A DNA stretch of 64,000 bases from Phenylobacterium parvum (GCF_003150835.1 NZ_CP029479.1:620001-684000); one strand, 5' to 3'; shown: positions 16,467 to 25,267, counted from the stretch's first letter. Translations and numbers: made by a program. Notes: generated from the letters alone by a model not told the origin.

Positions 16467-17720
16467 CTATTTCCGCCCACTCGTGGGAATGTCGCGGAAC
16501 GCAACGTCCTTGTCGACGCGGATGTCGCCGGGCAGGCCCAGGACCCGCTCGCCGATAATGTTGCGCAGGATCTCGTCCGAACCGCCCTCGATGCGGGTGG
16601 CGGGCGAGCGCAGCAGCATCTGCTGGAACCGGGCGTTCATCGGCGAGGACTCATCCTGGATCGCGCCGGACTGCCCCTGGATGTCCAGGGCGAACATGGC
16701 CAGCTCCTGCATGGTGGCGCCGGCCACCAGCTTGCCGATGGAGTTCTCCGGACCCGGGGTCTGGCCCTTGGACAGGGCGGTGATGGCCCGCATGCCGGTG
16801 TACTTCAGTCCGGACTGCTTCACGGCGAACTGGGCCAGGCGCGAGCGGACCGAGGCGTCGTCCACCGCCGGCCGGCCGTCGATCTCCGCCTCCAGGCAGA
16901 ACTCGAACAGCTCGGGGAAGCCCGTCGACATGCCCGAGCCGATGGAGAGGCGCTCGTTCATCAGGGTGGTCAGCGAGACCTCCCAGCCCTGGCCCACGGC
17001 GCCCAGGCGCTGGTCGTCCGGGATGCGCACGTCGGTGAAGTAGACCTCGTTGAAGCCCGACTGGCCATTGGCCTGCTTGATCGGCCGCACCTCGACGCCC
17101 GGGGTCGACATGCTCAGGAAGAACATGGTCAGGCCCTTGTGCTTGGGCGCATCCGGGTTGGTCCGGGTGATCAGCAGGCCCCACTGCGAGTGCTGGGCGC
17201 CGCTGGTCCAGATCTTCTGGCCGTTGATGATCCAGTCGCCGGAGCTGTCATCGGCCTTGACCGCGCTGGTGCGCAGGCCGGCCAGGTCCGAGCCCCCGGC
17301 GGGCTCGGAGAAGAGCTGGCACCAGATCTCCTCGCCCGAGGCCAGGGGCGGCAGGAGCCGGCGCTTGTGGTCCTCGGAGGCCCAGTCCATGACGGTCGGG
17401 CCGCACATGCCGTGGCCGATGATGAAGGGGCTGGAGAGGGAGCCGTAGATCCCTTCTTCCTGGCCCCAGATCACCCGCTCGATCGGGGTGCGGGCGGCGC
17501 CGCCGTATTCCTTGGGCCAGTGCAGGCAGGCCCAGCCGGCCTCGGCCTTCTTTTTCTGCCAGGCCTTGCTGGCCTCCATCGGGTCTTCGCTGTCGATGCC
17601 GCTGGAGGCGAAGCCGGCGCGCTTCAGCTCGGCTTCAAGGTGCTTGGGCGCATTGGCGTCGATCCAGGCGCGGGCTTCGGCGCGGAAGGCGGCTTCCTCG
17701 GGCGTGTCTTCGAAATCCAT
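16467..17720 (-). CDS. Acyl-CoA dehydrogenase, subunit with canonical catalytic Glu
   Basis: FAD-dependent acyl-CoA dehydrogenase (417 residues) that introduces an alpha-beta double bond. The N-terminal helical domain holds HWPKEYGG (68-74), the middle domain has FSEPAGGSDLAG (137-148) and GQKIWTSGAQHS (168-178), and the C-terminal motif ATRIEGGSDEILRNIIGER places the likely catalytic base at E378. ATG at 17718-17720 follows AAGGAGT by the right distance; the frame remains open upstream but that part is inside the neighbouring gene. It begins 13 bases after the stop of the second dehydrogenase, suggesting a heteromeric enzyme of the kind known for steroid and bulky acyl-CoA side chains. Confidence 0.88.
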   Translation of the reverse strand: MDFEDTPEEAAFRAEARAWIDANAPKHLEAELKRAGFASSGIDSEDPMEASKAWQKKKAEAGWACLHWPKEYGGAARTPIERVIWGQEEGIYGSLSSPFIIGHGMCGPTVMDWASEDHKRRLLPPLASGEEIWCQLFSEPAGGSDLAGLRTSAVKADDSSGDWIINGQKIWTSGAQHSQWGLLITRTNPDAPKHKGLTMFFLSMSTPGVEVRPIKQANGQSGFNEVYFTDVRIPDDQRLGAVGQGWEVSLTTLMNERLSIGSGMSTGFPELFEFCLEAEIDGRPAVDDASVRSRLAQFAVKQSGLKYTGMRAITALSKGQTPGPENSIGKLVAGATMQELAMFALDIQGQSGAIQDESSPMNARFQQMLLRSPATRIEGGSDEILRNIIGERVLGLPGDIRVDKDVAFRDIPTSGRK

Positions 17721-17733
17721 GGTCGGGACTCCT

Positions 17734-18867
17734 TCAGGCGGCTTGGGTGTTGGCGCCCTGCAGGCGCGTGATGAGCATGTCTTCCCAGGTCGAGAGCGAC
17801 CCGAGGGCGAGGGCCAGCGCATTGGAGCGCCGGTAGAAGAGGTGGCAGTCAAAGGCCCAGGTGAAGCCCATGCCGCCGTGGACCTGGATGTTGTTCTTGG
17901 CGCAGTGCTGGAAGGCCTGGGTGGCCGAGACCCGCGCCGTGGCGGCGGCGACCGGCAGCTCCGAACTGCCCGAGGCCAGGGCCCAGGCGCCGTAGTAGCA
18001 GTTCGACCGGGCCAGGGTGGCCGAGACGTACATGTCCGCCAGCATGTGCTTGATGGCCTGGAAGGAGCCGATCTGCCGGCCGAAGGCCATGCGGTCCAGG
18101 GCGTAGTCCCGGGCCATCTCCAGGGCCCGGTCGGCGCCGCCCACCTGCTCGAAGGCCATCAGGATGGCGGCCCGGTCCATGACCTGGCTGGCGATGGCCC
18201 ATCCCTCGCCCTCGCCGCCGAGGCGCTCGGCCGGGGCGCCGTCGAAGGCCAGGCGCGCCTGGCTGCGGGTGGGGTCGATGGAGGCCAGGGTCTCACGGGT
18301 CACGCCGGGACCGTTCAGGTCGACGACGAAGAGGCTGATGGCCGCCTCTCCCCGGCCGGCGCCCGAGCGGGCGGCGACGATGGCGAGGTCGGCGATGTCG
18401 CCGTCAGCCACGGGGGACTTGGCGCCAGTCAGCCGGCCATCGCGCGCGGCGGCGGCGACCTTGTCGGCGGTCATCCGGCCCTGGCCCTCGACGAAGGCGA
18501 AGGTCCCGACGGCCTCGCCGCTGGCGAGCCGGGGCAGCCAGGCCTTCTTCTGCGCCTCGGTACCCGCCTGCAGCAGGAATTCGGCGGCCAGGTAGATGGA
18601 CGAGGCGACGGGCACGGGGGCGAGGGCCCGGCCCAGTTCCTCGGCGGCCAGGCAGAGCTCCAGGTGCGACAGGCCGACGCCGCCATAGGCCTCAGGGATG
18701 GCGACGCCCAGCACCCCCATCTCGCCCAGGCCGCGATAGAGCTCTCGGCTGAAGGGCTCGCCGCCCTCAAGCCCGCTGCGGACCACCGCCGGGGTGCACT
18801 TCTCGGACAGGAACCGGCGGATCTGGTCCTGCAGCTGCTTCTGGTCGTCGGAGAAATCGAGGTTCAT
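17734..18867 (-). CDS. Acyl-CoA dehydrogenase, partner subunit lacking the usual C-terminal Glu
   Basis: A 377-residue acyl-CoA dehydrogenase fold: MNLDFSDDQKQLQDQIRRFL, IPEAYGGVGL (58-66), the middle beta domain, DRMAFGRQIGSFQAIKH (258-274) and QVHGGMGFTWAFD (328-340). The stretch where many close relatives read TWE has A338, and no Glu is seen at the site equivalent to E378 of the downstream gene. E240, in a helix where some family members keep the base, remains a candidate. This asymmetry fits paired, heterotetrameric dehydrogenases in which one subunit is catalytic and the other binds FAD or substrate. It is the first gene of the operon running to the nitroreductase. Confidence 0.87.
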   Translation of the reverse strand: MNLDFSDDQKQLQDQIRRFLSEKCTPAVVRSGLEGGEPFSRELYRGLGEMGVLGVAIPEAYGGVGLSHLELCLAAEELGRALAPVPVASSIYLAAEFLLQAGTEAQKKAWLPRLASGEAVGTFAFVEGQGRMTADKVAAAARDGRLTGAKSPVADGDIADLAIVAARSGAGRGEAAISLFVVDLNGPGVTRETLASIDPTRSQARLAFDGAPAERLGGEGEGWAIASQVMDRAAILMAFEQVGGADRALEMARDYALDRMAFGRQIGSFQAIKHMLADMYVSATLARSNCYYGAWALASGSSELPVAAATARVSATQAFQHCAKNNIQVHGGMGFTWAFDCHLFYRRSNALALALGSLSTWEDMLITRLQGANTQAA

Positions 18868-18969
18868 GCGTCTTCCGTCCCGTGCGATCCCCGCTGGCGG
18901 GGGACTTTGAAGCCATTTCGAAAGGCTGACCCTACGCCAGTCAAGACCCGCCTGCGGTCGGTTTCCGAC

Positions 18970-19677
18970 CTAGGCCTGGACGACCGGATAGAAGGGTTCC
19001 CCCCAATCCCGGCGCGGGTGGTCCATCATGATCTCGATGAATGCAGGAAGCAGGCGGCCGAGCAGGGCGGCGCCGTCCCGGACCTGATCGCGGTTCACCC
19101 GACCGTTCCAGGTGGCCCCGCCGTGCACAAGCTGGTTCCTGAGCACATAGAGGCGTTCAAAGATCGGACCCAGCACCTCCCGCGTTTCCTGCTTGCCCAG
19201 AAGTCTCAGGGTTTCCCGGCGGTCGTCCTCGAGCCGCGCGCGCCAGTCGGCGAATCCCGGCTCGCCATTGTGGTGCCGCCAGAAGTCCGGGAAGACGTAG
19301 GGATTGACCAGCAGCGTCCGGATCTCATTCGAGAACCGCGACCACAGTACGGCGTAGATGCGGCCCTTCTCGTCCAGGTCGACCAGCTTTCGGAAGAAGG
19401 CCTTGAAGCGCCCCTGTTCGCTGGAGAAGCTCTCGTCAATCCGTCTCGCATAGGCGGCGTTGAAGCCGATCCAGAGCAGGATGAAACGGGTGTCCTCGTC
19501 CTCGGTTTCCTGTTCGGCCCGGTCCAGCCAGCTCAGCGCCCGGTGTACCTTGAGGTCGATGGCGGTCGGCAGGTCAGCCCTCAGCGCCCGGTGTCGGGCC
19601 TTGATCTCGGCGTGCCGCCCCTCGGCGATCCGCCCGGGCGCCGCCTTCGCCGACTTTCCCGTCTTCTGTCCAGCCAC
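18970..19677 (-). CDS. HEPN-like protein with R-X4-H motif
   Basis: A 235-residue, mostly helical protein without signal or membrane segments; I do not recognise a named family. The C-terminal helix pair contains LYVLRNQLVHGG, with R180 and H185 spaced as the R-X4-6-H signature of HEPN domains, many of which are RNases in toxin or defence systems and others of which are inert. The preceding part (residues 38-130) has the RFILLWIGFNAAYARR and FKAFFRKLVDLDEKG helices seen in Apea-like and related HEPN proteins. The N terminus is Lys/Arg/Ala-rich. No antitoxin-like or nuclease partner adjoins it; the flanking genes are metabolic. Confidence 0.65.
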   Translation of the reverse strand: MAGQKTGKSAKAAPGRIAEGRHAEIKARHRALRADLPTAIDLKVHRALSWLDRAEQETEDEDTRFILLWIGFNAAYARRIDESFSSEQGRFKAFFRKLVDLDEKGRIYAVLWSRFSNEIRTLLVNPYVFPDFWRHHNGEPGFADWRARLEDDRRETLRLLGKQETREVLGPIFERLYVLRNQLVHGGATWNGRVNRDQVRDGAALLGRLLPAFIEIMMDHPRRDWGEPFYPVVQA

Positions 19678-19690
19678 CCCTAGGTCTCCT

Positions 19691-20305
19691 TCAGTCCGCC
19701 AGCGCCAGGATCCGGTCCACCACCCCCGCGAGCTTCTCGTCGATGACGTGGAGATAGGCCTTCCAGTCGTCCATGTGGCGCAGGTCCTCGGCCCCGTCCG
19801 ACACGCCGCGCAGGCCCGCCAGGGGCACGCCGTGGGCCATGCAGGCGCGGGCGACGGCGAAGGTCTCCATGTCCACCATGTCGGCGTCGATGGCGTCGTA
19901 GGCGGCCCCCGAGATCACTGCCCCGCCCGTGGACAGGCGCACCGTCGGCAGGTCCGGCAGCAGCACCGTCAGCGGCAGCTCCCGGGGCAGGTCGAGGTAG
20001 GGCGTCAGTCCCGCAGGGATTCCCAGGGGCGAGGCGTCGATGTCGCGATAGCTCACGCTGGCCACCTGGTAGACCCCGGTCTGCTCAAGCGTCCGCGATC
20101 CGGCCGAGCCAAGGCACACGGCCACGTCCGGGGTCTGCCCGCTCGCCTCCAGCCTGGCCAGGGCGGCGCCGACCGCCAGCCCCGCCTCCACCGGCCCCAC
20201 CCCCGTCATCAGGGGCGTGAAGCGGGCGCGCAGGGCCGGGCCGTACTCCGGCGGGGCGGCCATGATGAAGAGGATGCGGCGATTTCCGGACTGGACGAGC
20301 TTCAT
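19691..20305 (-). CDS. MTA/SAH nucleosidase-like phosphorylase-family protein
   Basis: Nucleoside phosphorylase/nucleosidase fold (204 residues), related to 5'-methylthioadenosine/S-adenosylhomocysteine nucleosidase, which releases adenine from methyltransferase and polyamine by-products. RILFIMAAPPEYGPAL at the start resembles MtnN, TGVGPVEAGLAVGAAL matches the substrate-loop region, and DADMVDMETFAVARAC (about 138-153) carries the Met-Glu that binds ribose. LRGVSDGAEDL holds the catalytic Asp. ATG at 20303-20305 is chosen because upstream sequence belongs to the ArsR gene. It is probably the last gene of the RND operon. Other purine or futalosine-type hydrolases are possible. Confidence 0.75.
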   Translation of the reverse strand: MKLVQSGNRRILFIMAAPPEYGPALRARFTPLMTGVGPVEAGLAVGAALARLEASGQTPDVAVCLGSAGSRTLEQTGVYQVASVSYRDIDASPLGIPAGLTPYLDLPRELPLTVLLPDLPTVRLSTGGAVISGAAYDAIDADMVDMETFAVARACMAHGVPLAGLRGVSDGAEDLRHMDDWKAYLHVIDEKLAGVVDRILALAD

Positions 20306-20336
20306 GCCCCCATCCTGCCCCGGATCGAGGGCGGCG

Positions 20337-20669
20337 TCAGCGCCCGCCGTGAGCCGGGCCCCCGAAGACGTCGCACAGGGTCTCCAGCACCCGCTCCGCC
20401 GCGGGGTCGGCAAGCCGGTAGAAGATGGTCTGGGCGTCCCGGCGCGTGGCCACGAGGTTCTCCGCCCGCATCCGCGCCAGGTGCTGGCTGGTGGCTGACG
20501 CCGTGAGGCCGACGCAGGCGGCCAGCTCCCCGACCGGCGCCTCTCCATCCGCAAGGCGGCAGAGCAGCTGCAGTCTCTGCTCATTGGCCATCAGCTTCAG
20601 GAGGCGCGCCGCCGCCCCCGCCCGGGCCTGGAGGTCGGCGATCCGAAATTGGGGCGCAAGGTCGGTCAC
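20337..20669 (-). CDS. ArsR-family regulator, BigR/SqrR-like
   Basis: A 110-residue winged-helix repressor that starts with GTG overlapping the stop of the RND pump gene (GTGA). The sequence LLKLMANEQRLQLLCRLADGE, then TSQHLARMRAENLVATRRDAQTIFYRLAD, is closest in style to BigR/SqrR/YgaV, which sense (per)sulfide through two cysteines. Here C37 sits in the equivalent first position and C99 (LETLC) near the second; C52 is extra. The spacing of 62 residues is a little shorter than the roughly 66 I recall for BigR. The metal-site motifs of classical ArsR are absent. It likely autoregulates the pump operon and the divergent DUF2892 gene. Confidence 0.8.
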   Translation of the reverse strand: MTDLAPQFRIADLQARAGAAARLLKLMANEQRLQLLCRLADGEAPVGELAACVGLTASATSQHLARMRAENLVATRRDAQTIFYRLADPAAERVLETLCDVFGGPAHGGR

Positions 20670-23600
20670 GCCGTGTCTCCCTTGACGAGGGGTAATTCGT
20701 CATCGCGCAGGACGATGTAGATCGCCGGGATGACCAGAACAGTCAGCAGGGTGGAGGAGGCGAGGCCGAAGAGCAAGGAGATGGCCAGGCCCTGGAAGAT
20801 CGGGTCGAACAGGATGACCGCCGCCCCGATCATCGCCGCCGCCGCCGTCAGGACGATAGGCCGGAACCGGATGGCGCCGGCCTCCAGAAGCACCTCCCGA
20901 AGCGACCGGCCCTCCCTTGGCGTGTGGCGGATGAAGTCCACCAGCAGGATCGAATTGCGAACGATGATCCCCGCCAGGGCGATGAAGCCGATCATCGACG
21001 TGGCTGTGAAGGGCGCGCGGAACAGGATGTGCCCGACCACGATCCCCACCAGGGTCAGGGGAATGGGGGTAAGGATCACCAGCGGCAGCTTGAAGCTTTT
21101 GAACTGCGCCACCACAAGGACATAGATACCCAGGATGGCGACGCCGAAGGCTGCGCCCATGTCCCGGAAGGTCACCCAGGTGATCTCCCACTCGCCATCC
21201 CAGAGTACGGTCGGCCGGGTTTCGTCGTCCGGCTGGTCATGGAGCCGGATGTCTGGCCTGGGAAGGTCCCCCCAGTCCGCCGACTTCAGCGCCTTGTCCA
21301 CCGCCATGAGGCCGTAGATGGGCGCCTCGTAGGCGCCCGCCAGCTCCGCCATCACCATGTCGACGTCCCTTCCGTCGCGCCGGAATATGGCGGTGGAGCC
21401 CAGGGTCTGTTCGGCGCGGGTCACCTCGCCGAGCTCAACCAGCCGCCCGCCGGGACCATGGGCCACCGGAAGGGAGGCCAGCGACCCGCCCCAGGTCCGT
21501 GCGGACTGGGGCAGTCGTACGGCGATCTCCAGCGGGTCCCGTCCCTCGCCGCGGTGCGCGTAGCCGACCACCTGGCCGCCCAGGGCGGCGCCCAGGCTAT
21601 CGTGGATTTCCCGCTCCTGGACTCCCAGGGCCTCCATCCGCTCCCGGTTGGTCGTGAGGGACAGGCGGGGGCGAGGCTGTCCCCAGCTGTCATCGATGTC
21701 GACGATGTAGGGCACGCTGGAGAAGGCCGCCTTGACCCGCTCGGCGGTCGCCCGGCGTTGGGCGGGATCGGCCCCGTAGACCTCCGCCAGAAGGGTTGCC
21801 ATCACCGGCGGGCCGGGCGGCGCCTCGACCACCTTCAGGCTGGCGCCGGCCGGCAGGTCCAGCCCTGCGAGTCGGCGACGAAGGTCCAGGGCGACGGCGT
21901 GGCTGTTGCGCGACCGCTCCCCCTTGGGCTTCAGCGTGACCGACAGGTCGCCCTGTTCGGGCCGGTTGCGCAGGTAATAGTGCCGGACCAGGCCGTTGAA
22001 ATTGAACGGCGAGGCGGTCCCCGCGTAGGCCTCGATGGCGGTGACCTCTTCAAGGCTGCGGGTCACAAGTGCGGCGTCGGCCAGGGCCCGTCCCGTGGCC
22101 TCGAGGGAGCTGCCCTCGGGCATGTCCAGCACCACCTGAAGCTCAGACTTGTTGTCGAAGGGCAGGAGCTTCACCGTCACGGTCTTGGTGGCGAACATGG
22201 CGCACGCCAGCAAGGTCGCCAGCCCCACACCGATCAGGAAGCGCCAGGCGCTGGCGCGGGTGGCGATGACCCTTCCGGCCATGCGCCTGTATAGGGCGCC
22301 CAGGCGGCCCTCGGCCTCGTGGCCATGGCCCCCCGGTTTGTCCGCCAGGACCTTCCGGGCGAAACGCACCACCAGCCAGGGCGCGATGACCACCGCCACG
22401 AAGAAGGAGAAGACCATGGCCGCCGAGGCGTTGACCGGGATCGGTGCCATATAGGGTCCCATCAGGCCTGAGACGAACAGCATGGGCAACAGGGCGGAGA
22501 CCACGGTCAGTGTGGCGACCACAGTGGGATTGCCCACCTCGGCCACGGCCTCGACAGCGGCGTCGACCCGGCTCCTGCCGTCATTCATCGCCCAGTGCCG
22601 GGCGATGTTCTCGATCATCACGATCGCGTCGTCGACGAGGATTCCGATGGAGAAGATCAGGGCGAACAGGCTGACCCGGTTGATGGTGTAGCCCATGAGG
22701 TTCGAGGCGAAGAGGGTCAGCAGGATGGTCGTGGGGATCACCACGGCGGTGACACCGGCTTCCCGCCAGCCGATTGTAAGGCCGATCAGGACCACGATGG
22801 AGAGGGTCGCCAGCCCCAGGTGGAACAGGAGTTCATTGGCCTTCTCGTTGGCGGTCTCGCCGTAATCCCGGGTCACCGCGACCTCCAGGTTGGCTGGCAG
22901 CAGGCCCCCCTTCAGGCTCTCGACCCGCTGGTGGATGGCGTGGGAGACGACGACGGCGTTGGCGCCCTTGCGCTTGGCGATGGCGAGGCTGACCGCCGGG
23001 GCTTCCCGCCAAGCGCCGTCCACCGAGGCCATTCGCCAGACCCTCGCCTGGTCCTCGCGGGGCGCCTGGACGACGTTAGCGACATCCCGGACCAGAACCG
23101 GGGCGCCGCCCGCTGAGGTGACCGTGACCATGCCCGCCTCGGCGGCGCTGGACAGGGTCCGCCCTGCGGCCAAATCAATAGCCTGGCCGGCTTCGCGGAG
23201 GCTGCCGGCCGGAAAGCTGCGGTTCGCCTGCCTGAGGGCTTCGGTAAGGGCGCCAAGGGTGACCCCCCGGGCCGTCATCCGCGCCGGGTCGGGCTCAATC
23301 CGGATTTCCTCAGGCCGCCCACCGACGATGAAGGTCAGGCCGACGTCCTCGACCTTGGCGATCTCAGTCCGCAGCTTGCCGGCGATCTCGTACAGGGTCT
23401 GGTCTGTCCAGCGGGCCTCGTCGCCGGGCCGGGGCGTAAGGGTGAGCACCACGGTGGGGACGTCGTTGATGCCCCGGGTCTGGATCAGAGGCTCAGGTAT
23501 ACCGGCGGGGATCCGATCATAGTTGGCGCGGACCTTTTCATGGATGCGGACGGCGGCGGCGTCCGGGTCCACGCCCACCCGGAACCGGGCGGTCACCAGC

Positions 23601-23881
23601 ACCTGGTCGTCATTGGCGAAGGTGTAGACGTGCTCCACGTCCGCCGCGCTCTTGACGATGGTCTCGAGGGGCTTTCCCACCAGTTCCACGGCGTCGGCCG
23701 CCTTGAGTCCGGGGGCGGCGACCAGGATGTCCACCATGGGCACGCTGATCTGAGGCTCCTCCTCCCGGGGAATGGAGACCAGGGCCAGGAGGCCGACCGC
23801 GATCGCCGCCAGCAGGAACAGGGGCGTGAGGGGTGAGGCGATGGTCGCCCGGGTCAGGGCGCCGGAGAGGCCGAGTTTCAT
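20666..23881 (-). CDS. RND-family efflux permease
   Basis: Inner-membrane proton-driven pump of 1071 residues, the usual RND length. The N terminus has one membrane helix followed by SIPREEEPQISVPMVDI. The large periplasmic loop is followed by LGLATLSIVVLIGL, IFSIGILVDDAIVMIENIARH (TM4 with the Asp-Asp proton relay), a second periplasmic loop, and C-terminal helices ending with FGLASSTLLTVLVIPAIYIVL. It overlaps the membrane fusion protein gene by 4 bases at its start and the ArsR gene by 4 at its end. No TolC-type channel gene is present nearby. The exported substrate is unknown; the regulator hints at sulfur species or an associated stress. Confidence 0.9.
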   Translation of the reverse strand: MKLGLSGALTRATIASPLTPLFLLAAIAVGLLALVSIPREEEPQISVPMVDILVAAPGLKAADAVELVGKPLETIVKSAADVEHVYTFANDDQVLVTARFRVGVDPDAAAVRIHEKVRANYDRIPAGIPEPLIQTRGINDVPTVVLTLTPRPGDEARWTDQTLYEIAGKLRTEIAKVEDVGLTFIVGGRPEEIRIEPDPARMTARGVTLGALTEALRQANRSFPAGSLREAGQAIDLAAGRTLSSAAEAGMVTVTSAGGAPVLVRDVANVVQAPREDQARVWRMASVDGAWREAPAVSLAIAKRKGANAVVVSHAIHQRVESLKGGLLPANLEVAVTRDYGETANEKANELLFHLGLATLSIVVLIGLTIGWREAGVTAVVIPTTILLTLFASNLMGYTINRVSLFALIFSIGILVDDAIVMIENIARHWAMNDGRSRVDAAVEAVAEVGNPTVVATLTVVSALLPMLFVSGLMGPYMAPIPVNASAAMVFSFFVAVVIAPWLVVRFARKVLADKPGGHGHEAEGRLGALYRRMAGRVIATRASAWRFLIGVGLATLLACAMFATKTVTVKLLPFDNKSELQVVLDMPEGSSLEATGRALADAALVTRSLEEVTAIEAYAGTASPFNFNGLVRHYYLRNRPEQGDLSVTLKPKGERSRNSHAVALDLRRRLAGLDLPAGASLKVVEAPPGPPVMATLLAEVYGADPAQRRATAERVKAAFSSVPYIVDIDDSWGQPRPRLSLTTNRERMEALGVQEREIHDSLGAALGGQVVGYAHRGEGRDPLEIAVRLPQSARTWGGSLASLPVAHGPGGRLVELGEVTRAEQTLGSTAIFRRDGRDVDMVMAELAGAYEAPIYGLMAVDKALKSADWGDLPRPDIRLHDQPDDETRPTVLWDGEWEITWVTFRDMGAAFGVAILGIYVLVVAQFKSFKLPLVILTPIPLTLVGIVVGHILFRAPFTATSMIGFIALAGIIVRNSILLVDFIRHTPREGRSLREVLLEAGAIRFRPIVLTAAAAMIGAAVILFDPIFQGLAISLLFGLASSTLLTVLVIPAIYIVLRDDELPLVKGDTA

Positions 23882-24963
23882 CGAGTCGCTCCCGCCGGTG
23901 CGACGACGTCGCCAGCCTTCAGGCCGGACAGAATCTCGACCTCAGCCGCGGAAGGACCGGGCGCCGTCTGCACGGGGATCTCGCCGGCCGAACCGTCCGC
24001 CCGCACCAGGGCGACGTAGTCGATCCCGTATCGGGTCGCGACATGGCTGCGAGGAAGCACCAGGGCTTGACGCTGTCCCAGCGATACCCAGGCGCGCACC
24101 CGGCGGCCGACGGCGTCGACGGGCAGTCGGGGCGCGCTGACGTCCGCCGTGGTCTGGCCGCCACCGACGGAGGGATAGACCTCCGTGATGATCCCTTCCG
24201 AGGTCTGTCCGTCCAGGTCCTCCGGCGCCAGCCGGACGATGTCGCCCGGCTTAAGGGCGCGGGCCTGGGCTTCGGGCAGGGAGATGCGGATGACGGGTGG
24301 GCCCGCCGTGATGCGGGCCAGGCTCTGGCCGGCCGAGACCACTGAGCCGACCGGCGTGTCCGCCAGCAGCACCCGGCCGTCCGCCGGCGCCAATATAGCG
24401 CCCTGGGCGCCCAGTTCGGCGCTGGCGGCGCGCTGCGCCCTCGCCGCCGACAGCTGGGCGCGGGCCGCCTTGGCCTGCGCCTCCGCCTGGTCCAGCCTGG
24501 CCTGGGCGTAGACGCCCTGGTCAAAGAGGGTCCGGATCCGGCCAAGGTCGGCCTCCGCCCGGGCGGCTTCCGCCGATGCAGCCGCGGCCTGGGCGTCGTA
24601 GGCGCCCGTCAGGAGGCCGATCCGGTCATCCCGCACCAGGGCGATGGGCTGTCCCCGCCGGACGAGATCACCTTCCTTCACCGAAAGGCTGACCAGCAAT
24701 CCGCCGATCCGCGACCTGGCCTCGGCCATGTCCCGGGTCGTCAGCTCGGCCGAGACCGGCTTCAGGTCCTGGACGGTCCGGAGCTGAAGGACCAGGCGTC
24801 CCTCCGCCGCCGCCCGGGCGGTGGGCGCCACCGGCGGCTGGCCGCCGCTGCAGGCCGCCAGCGCTAGGGCGACTGCCAGGCCCAACGCCGTCCTCAATGC
24901 GCGTGTCCTGCGCATCTCCGGAAGTTCAGCTGGGCCCCGCTCCTGGGCCTTGGGTCCGAACAT
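23878..24963 (-). CDS. RND periplasmic adaptor (membrane fusion protein, lipoprotein)
   Basis: HlyD/AcrA-type adaptor linking the RND pump to an outer-membrane channel. A signal ending LAVALALAAC gives a lipidated Cys. The lipoyl/beta-barrel half-motifs GLLVSLSVKEGDLVRRGQPIA and AILAPADGRVLLADTPVGSVV flank an alpha-helical hairpin rich in Ala and Arg. I place the start at the ATG at 24961-24963 because GGAGA sits 5 bases upstream. An in-frame ATG at 24975 has no ribosome site, and one at 24915 would give a shorter lipoprotein signal with GGAG directly abutting it. The product is about 361 residues. The stop overlaps the pump start by 4 bases. Confidence 0.87.
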   Translation of the reverse strand: MFGPKAQERGPAELPEMRRTRALRTALGLAVALALAACSGGQPPVAPTARAAAEGRLVLQLRTVQDLKPVSAELTTRDMAEARSRIGGLLVSLSVKEGDLVRRGQPIALVRDDRIGLLTGAYDAQAAAASAEAARAEADLGRIRTLFDQGVYAQARLDQAEAQAKAARAQLSAARAQRAASAELGAQGAILAPADGRVLLADTPVGSVVSAGQSLARITAGPPVIRISLPEAQARALKPGDIVRLAPEDLDGQTSEGIITEVYPSVGGGQTTADVSAPRLPVDAVGRRVRAWVSLGQRQALVLPRSHVATRYGIDYVALVRADGSAGEIPVQTAPGPSAAEVEILSGLKAGDVVAPAGATR

Positions 24964-24975
24964 CGCTGTCTCCAT

Positions 24976-25058
24976 AAATGAGAAATTGCGTATATTCGAA
25001 AAAAGAGATATTCACAAGCCTCAACCCGTGTCCCGTAGAGAAATTGAAGGAACCTCCC
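24976..25058. promoter_or_regulatory. Divergent promoter/operator region between RND operon and DUF2892 gene
   Basis: This is one of the most AT-rich stretches in the window. It holds two direct copies of ATATTC at 24992-24997 and 25008-25013, 16 bases apart, around a run of adenines. BigR/SqrR-type repressors bind AT-rich divergent operators, so it is the natural place for the ArsR protein encoded in the operon. No exact match to a known operator is claimed. Confidence 0.45.
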
Positions 25059-25262
25059 ATGACCCTCGACAAGGCTGTCCTCGTCTTCGCCGGCGCTGTG
25101 GTGCTGCTCAGCGTCCTGCTGTCGCGCTTTGTCCATCCCCTCTGGATCCTGCTGGCCGTCTTTGCCGGCCTGAACATGATCCAGGCCGCCTTCACCGGCT
25201 TCTGCCCGGCGGCGATGGCCTTCCGGAAGCTGGGCGTGAAGTCGGGCGTGGCCTTCCGCTGA
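25059..25262 (+). CDS. DUF2892 (YgaP C-terminal-like) membrane protein
   Basis: A 67-residue inner-membrane protein with two hydrophobic helices (about residues 6-24 and 27-45), resembling the membrane domain of the rhodanese YgaP. FTGFCPAAMAFRKLG after the second helix is the family mark, including its Cys. GAAGGA 7 bases before the ATG supports this start. It is transcribed away from the RND operon, and such proteins commonly accompany sulfur-transfer enzymes and BigR/YgaV regulators. Here the rhodanese partner is missing. Confidence 0.82.
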   Translation: MTLDKAVLVFAGAVVLLSVLLSRFVHPLWILLAVFAGLNMIQAAFTGFCPAAMAFRKLGVKSGVAFR

Positions 25263-25267
25263 GGCTG

